A stretch of DNA of 5,139 nt from an uncultured Clostridium sp. (GTDB lineage: Bacteria; Bacillota; Clostridia; Lachnospirales; Lachnospiraceae), in assembly GCA_900547035.1 (NCBI GenBank), contig URFM01000096.1, positions 1-5,139 on the forward strand, read 5' to 3'. The notes under the pieces were generated by a model that searched no databases, was not told where the DNA came from, and saw only the letters and a list, made by a program, of their open reading frames with translations. Numbering within the stretch: the first letter of the stretch is position 1; every line of letters starts with the position of its first letter. The position numbers and the translations under genes were made by a program. This document shows positions 1 to 5,139 of the stretch, one piece after another.

Positions 1-899
1 GAGTGTATTCCCATGGAACCAACCGCTTTCCCAAAATGATCCGCTATCTGGATGAGGGAGGAATCGATCCAAAGGCCATAGCGGAATGCGAAACGGCCTC
101 CGGCCCTATGGAGCGGTGGAATGGACATTTGGGACTGGGGCCTTTAAATGCGAGAATTGCCATGAACCGGGCATGTGAACTGGCGCGGGAATATGGAGTG
201 GGAATCGTGGCCATCGGAAACAATAATCATTGGATGCGGGGGGGAAGCTACGGAATTCAGGCTGCGGAGCAGGGGATGATTGGAATCTGCTGGTCCAACA
301 CGATGCCTAATATGCCTGCATGGGGAGGAAAAAATCGAAAAATTGGAAACAATCCTTTAATTTTTGCGATTCCCAGGAGCAACGGAGAGCATGTGGTGCT
401 GGATTGCGCTGTCTCCCAGTTTTCCTATGGCAAAATTGAGGAAACGCGGATGAAAGGAGAGCAGCTGCCGGTACCGGGCGGTTATGACACAGAAGGCAAT
501 TTGACGACAGATCCAGCGCAGATCGAGAAAACATGGCGGGTGCTTCCGATGGGATACTGGAAGGGAAGCGGACTGTCTATTGTCCTGGATTTAATTGCTA
601 CCATTTTGACCAACGGAAATTCTGTGGCAAAGGTGGGAACATTTGGAAATGAAATTGGCCTTTCACAGGTTATGATTGCCATCGACCCCCGCCGCTTTAA
701 TACAGTAGAGCAGACAGACGCCATCGCCGATGAGATTTTAGCAGATATTCATTCTTCGGAGCCTGTAAAAGAAGGGCAGAAGGTATATTACCCCGGAGAG
801 CGGTCCATGGAAACCAGGAGGGAGAACCTCAAAAACGGTATTCCGGTTCTGGACGAGGTATGGGAGAAGCTGGAGAGCCTGGAGCCTAAGCAGGCCTGA
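1..899 (+). CDS. yiaK: 3-dehydro-L-gulonate 2-dehydrogenase (YiaK-like, Ldh_2/malate-lactate dehydrogenase family), 5' partial
   Basis: A cytosolic NAD(P)H-dependent oxidoreductase expected to reduce 2,3-diketo-L-gulonate to 3-dehydro-L-gulonate, or a related 2-oxo sugar acid. The reading frame is open at the window edge. From base 3 it reads VYSHGTNRF, which matches E. coli YiaK from about residue 41, so roughly 40 N-terminal residues lie outside and the GTG at base 3 is an internal Val codon, not a start. The His at bases 12-14 corresponds to the proposed catalytic His44 of YiaK. Further family signatures are NNNHWMRGGSYG (about residues 73-84 of the visible part), IGICWSNT, IGNNPLIFAIP, and LPMGYWKGSGLSIVLDL, all closely like YiaK as I remember it. 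The C-terminus is complete and of normal length. An aldo/keto reductase follows 37 nt downstream with no terminator between, so they are probably co-transcribed. The family is certain; the exact substrate is inferred from similarity. Confidence 0.9.
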   Translation, partial: VYSHGTNRFPKMIRYLDEGGIDPKAIAECETASGPMERWNGHLGLGPLNARIAMNRACELAREYGVGIVAIGNNNHWMRGGSYGIQAAEQGMIGICWSNTMPNMPAWGGKNRKIGNNPLIFAIPRSNGEHVVLDCAVSQFSYGKIEETRMKGEQLPVPGGYDTEGNLTTDPAQIEKTWRVLPMGYWKGSGLSIVLDLIATILTNGNSVAKVGTFGNEIGLSQVMIAIDPRRFNTVEQTDAIADEILADIHSSEPVKEGQKVYYPGERSMETRRENLKNGIPVLDEVWEKLESLEPKQA

Positions 900-926
900 A
901 GAAAATGGGGTTAATTCAGACAGAGC

Positions 927-932
927 AGGAGG
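927..932 (+). promoter_or_regulatory. Ribosome binding site of the aldo/keto reductase
   Basis: A perfect AGGAGG lies four A residues before the ATG at 937. The spacing is slightly short but workable, and no competing in-frame start exists between the previous gene's stop and this ATG. Confidence 0.8.
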
Positions 933-936
933 AAAA

Positions 937-1782
937 ATGGACCGATATTTTACATTAAAGAATGGGATTCAAATGCCGGCCATTGGTTATGGGACCTTTA
1001 AGAGCACCGATGGCGGAGATGAAAGGCTGATTCACATGGCGCTGGATGCGGGATACCGCCTTTTGGATACAGCCGCTTTCTACGGCAATGAAGAATTTGT
1101 AGGCAAGGCTGTGAAGGAGAGCGGGATTGGCCGGGAGGATATTTTTATTACCACAAAGGTGTGGAAGATGGAGCTGGGATATGACCGGACAAAAGCCAGC
1201 GTGGAGCAGTCCCTGAAGCATCTTCAGACGGATTATGTAGATTTGTGTTTGATTCATTGGCCTAAGCCGGAGCCGGAAACGGAAAATTGGAAAGAATTGG
1301 ACGCCGGCAGTTGGAAGGCCTTGGAGGAACTATGCCGTCAGGGTAAGGTGAGGGCGATCGGCGTCAGCAATTTTCTGCCGCATCATCTGGAGGCTCTTAT
1401 GGAGCATGCTGAAATTTTGCCTGCCGTGAACCAGCTGGAGATTCATGTTGGATATACCCAGGAGGCTGCCGTATCTTACTGTAAGGAGCATGGCATCCAG
1501 GTCCAGGCCTGGAGTCCTCTGGGCCGCAGGAGGGTTCTGGAGGAGCCGGCAGTGATCCGTATTGCCGCCAAATACGGGGTATCCCCGGCGCAGATTTTGC
1601 TGAAATTTCTTCTGTCTCAGGGAATCGCGGTTATTCCCAAATCTTCATCTATGAACCGGATGAAGGAAAATTTAGACCTGCCTGAGCTTGAAATCAGCAA
1701 AGAAGACTTGTATTTCCTGCGCTGTCTGCCGCAGACCGGGTGGGGAGGAGAGCATCCGGATTTGCCCAGAGTCTATTTCTGA
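937..1782 (+). CDS. Aldo/keto reductase (2,5-diketo-D-gluconate reductase-like, NADPH type)
   Basis: A 281-residue cytosolic TIM-barrel reductase that would reduce a carbonyl group on a sugar or small aldehyde/ketone with NADPH. All four catalytic residues of the superfamily are present: Asp44 and Tyr49 in LDTAAFYGNE, Lys74 in TTKVW, and His107 in LIHWP. Other signatures are IGYGTF near the N-terminus, IGVSNF at 141-146, VNQLEIH at 164-170, and the cofactor segment IPKSSSMNRMKEN at 233-245. In that segment Lys235, Arg241 and Asn245 match the positions that bind the adenosine 2'-phosphate, pointing to NADPH over NADH. The length is typical of the AKR5-like prokaryotic group. It follows the YiaK-like gene closely, so a role in the same sugar-acid pathway is likely, but the real substrate cannot be read from sequence. 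The last gene of its unit, it is followed at once by a strong hairpin. Confidence 0.92.
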   Translation: MDRYFTLKNGIQMPAIGYGTFKSTDGGDERLIHMALDAGYRLLDTAAFYGNEEFVGKAVKESGIGREDIFITTKVWKMELGYDRTKASVEQSLKHLQTDYVDLCLIHWPKPEPETENWKELDAGSWKALEELCRQGKVRAIGVSNFLPHHLEALMEHAEILPAVNQLEIHVGYTQEAAVSYCKEHGIQVQAWSPLGRRRVLEEPAVIRIAAKYGVSPAQILLKFLLSQGIAVIPKSSSMNRMKENLDLPELEISKEDLYFLRCLPQTGWGGEHPDLPRVYF

Positions 1783-1786
1783 ATAT

Positions 1787-1840
1787 AAAAATCCCTGCCG
1801 GAAAGCCGAGGCTTCGTGACGGATTCCGGCAGGATTTTTT
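1787..1840. terminator. Bidirectional Rho-independent terminator between convergent genes
   Basis: CCTGCCGGAA (1794-1803) pairs perfectly with TTCCGGCAGG (1824-1833). After one bulged C (1793), AAAAAT (1787-1792) pairs with ATTTTT (1834-1839). The loop is about 20 nt. The T run on the plus strand ends the aldo/keto reductase, and the A run on the other side gives a T run on the minus strand, so it can also end the binding-protein gene whose stop codon lies at 1862-1864. Confidence 0.88.
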
Positions 1841-1861
1841 AGGAAGCATTCTAAGAAGTAT

Positions 1862-2860
1862 TTATTTAAGAGCTTCTTTGGAAAACTCCGTGGTTACCAG
1901 GTCCTCATAAGGAACCCTCTTTGGAAGCTCTCCGGCCTCTTCCAGAATATTCTGAAGCAGATTGAAACTGCTTTCTTCAAAAACAGTATCCTCTTTCCAG
2001 GTGTCCTGGGCTTTGTACCGGTCTACAATGGCAGTAATATTTTCCAGAGGCGTTTCTTCAAACTGGGGCTGGATGGTTTTTGCGATTTCCTCAGAGGAGT
2101 GAGAGTTGACGTACTCCAACCCCATCTGGATGGCGTTGGTAAATTTTTGAATGAGATCCGGGTTCGCTTCCATAAAACTCTTGTTGGCGCTGTAGGCGGT
2201 ATAGGGCACATATCCGGAATCCGTTCCCAGGGAGGCCACTACATAGCCCTTACCCTCCAGTTCCAGACTGGTGGCATAGGGTTCAAACTCCACCGTGTAG
2301 TCAGCGTCGCTGCTGGTAAAAGCGGCAGCGGTGAGGCCGAAGGCAATGCTCTGATCGATGGTCAGGTCATTTTTGGGGTCAATGCCATTTTTCTTCAGAA
2401 TATATTCAAAGACCATTTGGGGCATACCGCCGGCCCGGCCTCCCAGCACCTTTGTTCCTTTTAGATCCGTCCACTGGAAATCCTCATCCGGCTCCCTTCC
2501 TACCAGAAAGTTTCCGGCCCTTTGTGTCAGCTGGGCAAAGTTGACAGCGTAGTCTTTGGAACCGTTCGCGTAAGTATAGATGCTGGCCTCTGACCCCATA
2601 AAGCCGATATCCGCATCTCCGGAAATCATGGAAGTCATTACCTTGTCGGCGCCTCCTGCATTAACCAGGGTCAGTTCGATCCCCTGATCCTCAAAATATC
2701 CCAGCTCAATAGCGGCATACTGCGGGGCATAAAAAATGGAGTGAGCCACCTCACTCAGAACAATGGGGGTAAGTCCTTTTTCGCTTCCTCCATTTTGGCA
2801 GCCGGACAGGCAGCCGAGAGATAGAGATAAAGCAGCCAGGACAGAAAGCAGTCGTTTCAT
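1862..2860 (-). CDS. Lipoprotein ABC-transporter substrate-binding protein (SsuA/ThiY/NMT1-like)
   Basis: A 332-residue secreted lipoprotein that would bind a small solute outside the membrane and pass it to an ABC importer. The start is the ATG at 2858-2860, because AAGGAGA sits 10 nt before it; a longer reading from a TTG at 2881 would place that ribosome site inside the gene. Residues 1-20 form a signal peptide (KR, then a hydrophobic stretch) ending in the lipobox LSGC, with Cys21 as the lipidated residue. The mature part shows the NMT1/SsuA pattern: FYAPQYAAIELGYFEDQGIE (43-62), a GGADKVMTSMISGDADIGFM region (69-88), then WTDLKGTKVLGGRAGGMP (130-147). Ligands in this family include thiamine pyrimidine precursors, riboflavin, sulfonates, taurine and nitrate; the sequence alone does not choose among them. 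No permease or ATPase gene adjoins it: a convergent reductase lies downstream and a divergent phosphatase upstream. Confidence 0.88.
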   Translation of the reverse strand: MKRLLSVLAALSLSLGCLSGCQNGGSEKGLTPIVLSEVAHSIFYAPQYAAIELGYFEDQGIELTLVNAGGADKVMTSMISGDADIGFMGSEASIYTYANGSKDYAVNFAQLTQRAGNFLVGREPDEDFQWTDLKGTKVLGGRAGGMPQMVFEYILKKNGIDPKNDLTIDQSIAFGLTAAAFTSSDADYTVEFEPYATSLELEGKGYVVASLGTDSGYVPYTAYSANKSFMEANPDLIQKFTNAIQMGLEYVNSHSSEEIAKTIQPQFEETPLENITAIVDRYKAQDTWKEDTVFEESSFNLLQNILEEAGELPKRVPYEDLVTTEFSKEALK

Positions 2861-2870
2861 AGACAAAAGA

Positions 2871-2877
2871 TCTCCTT
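2871..2877 (-). promoter_or_regulatory. Ribosome binding site deciding the start of the binding protein
   Basis: On the minus strand AAGGAGA ends 10 nt before the ATG at 2860. It lies within the longer TTG-initiated reading, so it argues for the shorter protein, which begins directly with a normal lipoprotein signal peptide. Confidence 0.8.
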
Positions 2878-2887
2878 GCAAAATGTC

Positions 2888-2896
2888 GGTATAGCA
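2888..2896 (-). promoter_or_regulatory. Candidate extended -10 element for the binding-protein gene
   Basis: The minus strand reads TGCTATACC, a TGn extended -10, about 28 nt before the start codon. No good -35 lies 16-18 nt upstream (the best is TCCTTC). An alternative -10, TATACT at 2899-2904, also lacks a good -35. This is a weak assignment. Confidence 0.25.
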
Positions 2897-2946
2897 TTAG
2901 TATATTAGCAGAAGGAGAAAATGGTGAGGGAGCGCTAAAATTCTCC

Positions 2947-2975
2947 TTGCTCCATTTGAGGGGCTTTGATACAAT
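2947..2975 (+). promoter_or_regulatory. Sigma-A type promoter for the HAD phosphatase
   Basis: TTGCTC (-35, 2947-2952) and TACAAT (-10, 2970-2975) are separated by exactly 17 nt. Transcription would begin near 2982, giving a leader of about 105 nt that contains the hairpin at 2991-3019. Confidence 0.6.
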
Positions 2976-2990
2976 ATTGGTAACTGTTCA

Positions 2991-3019
2991 GGACGGCGGA
3001 GCGGGAAGAAACGCCGTCC
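2991..3019 (+). other. Leader hairpin upstream of the HAD phosphatase
   Basis: GGACGGCG (2991-2998) and CGCCGTCC (3012-3019) form a perfect, GC-rich 8-bp stem with a 13-nt loop, starting about 10 nt after the predicted transcription start. No T run follows, so it is not a normal terminator. It may stabilise the mRNA 5' end or be part of a small regulatory structure; no known riboswitch class is recognised. Confidence 0.5.
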
Positions 3020-3072
3020 CGGACGACTGCAAATATTCTGATCAATGACAGCCGCGCAGGATGAAATGCGGC

Positions 3073-3078
3073 GGGGAG
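3073..3078 (+). promoter_or_regulatory. Ribosome binding site deciding the start of the HAD phosphatase
   Basis: GGGGAG lies 8 nt before the ATG at 3087. The upstream in-frame ATGs at 3045 and 3066 have no comparable site and would add residues ahead of the universal N-terminal HAD motif. Confidence 0.75.
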
Positions 3079-3086
3079 AGAATAAG

Positions 3087-3890
3087 ATGAATTATGAAAT
3101 GATTGTACTGGATCTGGACGGAACCCTGACCAACCGGAACAAGGAGATTACACCCCGGACAAAGGAGGCGCTGATGGAGGCCCAGAAGCGGGGAAAAATC
3201 GTAGTGCTTGCTTCCGGAAGGCCCACGGCGGGAGTGGAGCCTTTGGCGAGAGAGCTGGAGCTTTCACGCTTTGGCAGTTATATATTGTCTTTCAACGGCG
3301 GGATGATTACCAACTGCCGCACGGGGGAGGTTGTATTTTCCTCAGTCCTTCCGATGGAATCCAATGAGCGCATCATAGGGCTGGCAGAGGAATACCGGGT
3401 GGATATCCTTACCTATCAGGACAGCCAGATTCTGACCAACAACCGGGAATGCCCCTATGCGAAAATCGAATCGGAGATTAACCATCTTCCGCTGTGCCAG
3501 ACGGACCTGCGTGCCGCCATTACCGGACCGGTTCCAAAGTTTATCATGCTGGATGACGGGGATTACCTGGCAATGGTGGAACCACGGGTAAAGGCGGCTC
3601 TTGGCAGAGACTACAGTGTCTATCGGTCTGAGCCCTTCTTCCTGGAAATTATGCCAAAGGGAATTGATAAAGCTAAGTCGCTGGAACGGCTCTTGGACTC
3701 TCTGGGAATGGGACGGGAACAGATGATTGCCTGCGGGGACGGGTATAATGACCTGACAATGATCCGGTATGCCGGTTTAGGAGTAGCGATGGAAAACGCA
3801 GTGCTCCCAGTAAAAAACGCAGCGGATTACGTGACGGCATCCAATGACGAAGATGGGGTTGCCCTTGTGGCGGAACGATTTTTGCTGTGA
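3087..3890 (+). CDS. Cof-type HAD-IIB family phosphatase
   Basis: A 267-residue cytosolic Mg2+-dependent phosphatase of the Cof/YidA group, which removes phosphate from sugar phosphates, FMN or similar small molecules. All HAD motifs are present: motif I DLDGTL with nucleophile Asp9 and acid/base Asp11; motif II ASGRP with Ser43; motif III lysine in MPKGIDKAKSL (Lys191/Lys195); motif IV GDGYND with Asp218 and Asp222. The middle segment, about residues 85-185, is the C2-type (IIB) cap that selects the substrate. The length is normal for the family. The ATG at 3087 is preferred since it has GGGGAG 8 nt before it and places motif I at residue 9, as usual; starting at 3045 would add 14 residues. 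It has its own promoter and terminator and so appears monocistronic. The substrate cannot be named: these enzymes are promiscuous and the neighbours give no clue. Confidence 0.92.
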   Translation: MNYEMIVLDLDGTLTNRNKEITPRTKEALMEAQKRGKIVVLASGRPTAGVEPLARELELSRFGSYILSFNGGMITNCRTGEVVFSSVLPMESNERIIGLAEEYRVDILTYQDSQILTNNRECPYAKIESEINHLPLCQTDLRAAITGPVPKFIMLDDGDYLAMVEPRVKAALGRDYSVYRSEPFFLEIMPKGIDKAKSLERLLDSLGMGREQMIACGDGYNDLTMIRYAGLGVAMENAVLPVKNAADYVTASNDEDGVALVAERFLL

Positions 3891-3914
3891 GAAGATGTAA
3901 ATACAGAAATGCGG

Positions 3915-3944
3915 AAGCTCTGGCTGCGGCCAGGGCTTTTATTT
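3915..3944 (+). terminator. Rho-independent terminator of the HAD phosphatase gene
   Basis: AAGCTCTGGC (3915-3924) pairs with GCCAGGGCTT (3929-3938) around a TGCG loop, with one T-G wobble (3919/3934). The 3' side runs into TTTTATTT. It begins 25 nt after the stop codon. Confidence 0.85.
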
Positions 3945-4032
3945 GTTACGGGCGTGCAGCGCCTGTTTTCAGGCCGGACCAAAAAATGCGTTGTTCCGGA
4001 CAATGACATTGAAGGTTAAAAGCGGTTTTCGC

Positions 4033-4061
4033 TTGCCTCTCGTAAGATCTCGTGATATGAT
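4033..4061 (+). promoter_or_regulatory. Promoter for the Rpn nuclease gene (extended -10)
   Basis: TTGCCT (-35, 4033-4038), a 17-nt spacer and TATGAT (-10, 4056-4061), with a TG one base before the -10 (4053-4054). This is the best promoter match in the window. Transcription would start near 4068, leaving a leader of about 150 nt. The spacer holds two copies of TCTCGT 10 nt apart (4038-4043, 4048-4053), and AAGCG/CGCTT (4020-4024, 4030-4034) overlaps the -35. Confidence 0.65.
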
Positions 4062-4205
4062 AAGTTCATCTGAAAATTCTAATGTTTCTAAGCCTAAAAG
4101 GCGTCTGTCAATCTTTTCAGCTTCGTTTTGCGATTCCGCAATTCGATATTTCGGAATTACTCCAAACAGAAGGATTTACAGAAAAAGAAAAATACGGTAT
4201 GATGA

Positions 4206-4211
4206 GAGGAG
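4206..4211 (+). promoter_or_regulatory. Ribosome binding site of the Rpn nuclease
   Basis: GAGGAG lies 10 nt before the ATG at 4222. An ATG at 4214 is only 2 nt from it and in another frame, so 4222 is the better start. The spacing is at the long end of normal. Confidence 0.6.
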
Positions 4212-4221
4212 AAATGTATCG

Positions 4222-5106
4222 ATGGGAGAAAAACCAGGTGCGCGGATTTGCGGGAAATCAGGAAGGAGAAGGAGGACCAGATTTCCAAAGGGTTCCGCTG
4301 ATGTGCGGCTGCGGGAGTTTTTCAGAGACAATGAACGGTTTGCCGATGTGTTCAACAGCTTTCTATTCCAGGGAACGAATCGGATTGCTCCGGAAGAGCT
4401 GCAGGAGATGGACACCAATGTCTCGGCAAGCATCCTGAGCCGGGAGCTGCAGGAGGTGCTGAAACGGACCAGGGATATCATTAAATTCGATGGTAACGGC
4501 ATCTGCTACCGGATTCTGGGAATCGAACATCAGCAGCACATCCATTACGCCATGCCGCTCAGGACGATGATTTATGATTCGTTAACCTATCTGCGCCATG
4601 CGGAGGGGATTGGACGGAGGAACCGGAAGGACAGAAGGTACAGAACAGTAGATGAATTTTTGTCCGGAATGAGGAAAGAGGACCGTTTGATTCCCTGCTA
4701 CACGATGGTGATTTACTGGGGAGAGGAAAAATGGGACGGTCCCCGCAGTCTTGGAGATATGATGGAGTTTGGAGGCCGGGGAGGAAATGCGGCGCATTTT
4801 CAGGATTACGGTCCGGCAGCTTTAATCTGCGTGAATGAACTGGAGGAATACCCGTTTCAAAATACGGACGTATTCCAGCTGTTCCAGGCGGTCCATGAGT
4901 TGTATAAGAATGCGGGCCGCCAGATGCCGGAAACCCTGGAAAGCGTAGGGGTGATGACGGCATATACGGCAGCGGCCATTACGGGAACGACAAAGGAGTT
5001 AAGAAAGGCGCTGGCAGACACAGGCCAGGAGGGAAAGGAGAAAGTTGATATGTGCAAGGCGTTTCAGAGGGCGTTGAAAGAAGATGTTGTCCGGCAAATT
5101 AGCTGA
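4222..5106 (+). CDS. Rpn family recombination-promoting nuclease/putative transposase (PD-(D/E)XK), N-terminal frame doubtful
   Basis: A 294-residue protein of the Rpn (Transposase_31-like) family, whose studied members are DNA endonucleases that raise RecA-independent recombination and, in some E. coli cases, act in phage defence. Visible family features are FRDNERFADVFNSFLFQG (34-51), PEELQEMDTN (57-66), a nuclease core with probable Asp85 (KRTRDIIK) and Glu102-x-Gln104 (ILGIEHQQ), then YAMPLRTMIYD (109-119), DEFLSGMRKEDR (144-155) and VIYWGEEKWDGPRSL (163-177). This is the D...ExQ form of the active site. The ATG at 4222 has GAGGAG 10 nt upstream; the frame stays open back to 3943, but that part does not look coding. 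Residues 5-24 are Arg-rich and unnatural, while the +2-shifted frame reads like real protein, suggesting two compensating indels. The protein ends soon after VDMCKAFQRALKE, where relatives I recall often continue with a Glu/Lys-rich tail, so the C-terminus may be shortened. Function as an active nuclease is uncertain. Confidence 0.85.
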   Translation: MGEKPGARICGKSGRRRRTRFPKGSADVRLREFFRDNERFADVFNSFLFQGTNRIAPEELQEMDTNVSASILSRELQEVLKRTRDIIKFDGNGICYRILGIEHQQHIHYAMPLRTMIYDSLTYLRHAEGIGRRNRKDRRYRTVDEFLSGMRKEDRLIPCYTMVIYWGEEKWDGPRSLGDMMEFGGRGGNAAHFQDYGPAALICVNELEEYPFQNTDVFQLFQAVHELYKNAGRQMPETLESVGVMTAYTAAAITGTTKELRKALADTGQEGKEKVDMCKAFQRALKEDVVRQIS

Positions 5107-5139
5107 GGCTCCATCCGTCAGATTAGATGAAACTTTTAA

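Larger units (their letters stand above)
3945..4221. other. Gene-free stretch ahead of the Rpn nuclease
   Basis: With the terminator before it, 331 nt (3891-4221) carry no convincing gene. The Rpn frame stays open upstream to 3943, but that extension has no ribosome site and reads as an unnatural mix rich in Ser, Arg and Lys. The stretch seems more AT-rich than its surroundings. It holds a promoter (4033-4061), short hairpins GCCTG-TTTT-CAGGC (3961-3974) and GCCT-AAA-AGGC (4092-4102), and ATTCCG/CGGAAT (4133-4138/4152-4157). No insertion-sequence ends or tRNA are visible. Confidence 0.6.

Noticed and set aside
2099..2464. Plus-strand reading of 121 codons opposite the binding protein
   Set aside because: It is a shadow of a well-supported lipoprotein gene, with no ribosome site.
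2861..2881. Longer binding protein starting at TTG 2881
   Set aside because: The ribosome site AAGGAGA lies inside this extension, and it would add seven residues before a normal signal peptide.
2912..2938. Tiny reading AAGGAG-AAA-ATG with five codons and TAA (MVRER)
   Set aside because: A good-looking ribosome site, but no promoter is visible ahead of it and it lies upstream of the phosphatase promoter. It is too short to support.
3045..3086. HAD phosphatase start at ATG 3045
   Set aside because: There is no ribosome site, whereas ATG 3087 has GGGGAG at good spacing and the expected distance to DLDGTL.
3974..3999. CCGGA/TCCGG inverted repeat as a possible mobile-element end
   Set aside because: It is only 5 bp, with no matching copy at the far end of the Rpn gene and no target duplication visible.
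3943..4221. Extension of the Rpn protein to a TTG at 3943 (387 residues)
   Set aside because: No ribosome site, overlap with the terminator tail and promoter, and a composition unlike a protein. The family's N-terminal region begins only after 4222.
4082..4438. Frame-2 reading of 118 codons overlapping the Rpn gene, partly protein-like (ELLQTEGFTEKEKYG)
   Set aside because: It has no ribosome site at 4082 and becomes Cys/Gly-rich and unnatural where it overlaps the clear Rpn frame. It is probably chance.
4559..4963. Minus-strand reading of 134 codons within the Rpn gene
   Set aside because: It is Pro/Ser-rich, lies opposite a clear coding frame and has no recognisable domain, so it is a shadow.

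Overview
The window looks like chromosomal DNA from a Gram-positive anaerobe of the class Clostridia, most likely the family Lachnospiraceae. This is inferred from the GC content (judged by eye, near 50%), strong AGGAG-type ribosome binding sites, a Gram-positive style lipoprotein, and a Rpn-family nuclease of a type common in gut Lachnospiraceae. The species cannot be fixed from the sequence.

Layout. (1) Bases 1-1782, plus strand: the 3' part of a YiaK-like 3-dehydro-L-gulonate 2-dehydrogenase gene, cut by the window edge, followed 37 nt later by a complete NADPH-type aldo/keto reductase. They look like the end of a catabolic operon for sugar acids or sugar derivatives. A strong hairpin at 1787-1840 ends it and probably also ends the convergent gene. 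(2) 1862-2860, minus strand: a lone lipoprotein substrate-binding protein of the SsuA/ThiY/NMT1 type, with no permease or ATPase beside it. (3) 2861-3086: a divergent intergenic region with a good plus-strand promoter and a leader hairpin. (4) 3087-3890, plus strand: a Cof-type HAD-IIB phosphatase, ended by a terminator at 3915-3944. (5) 3891-4221: a gene-free stretch, somewhat AT-rich, with a well-formed extended -10 promoter. (6) 4222-5106, plus strand: a Rpn-family PD-(D/E)XK nuclease/putative transposase.

The first two genes probably work together on carbon-source reduction. The binding protein, the phosphatase and the nuclease each look like separate transcription units with no visible functional link. 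Most of the window is ordinary. The part most worth checking is the Rpn gene. Its first ~25 codons read as natural protein only in another frame, bounded by an A5 run and a G3 run, which suggests a compensating frameshift pair or sequence errors. It also has a plausible in-frame internal start that would yield a separate C-terminal fragment, as described for E. coli Rpn toxin/antitoxin genes. I do not see a clearly undescribed system here.
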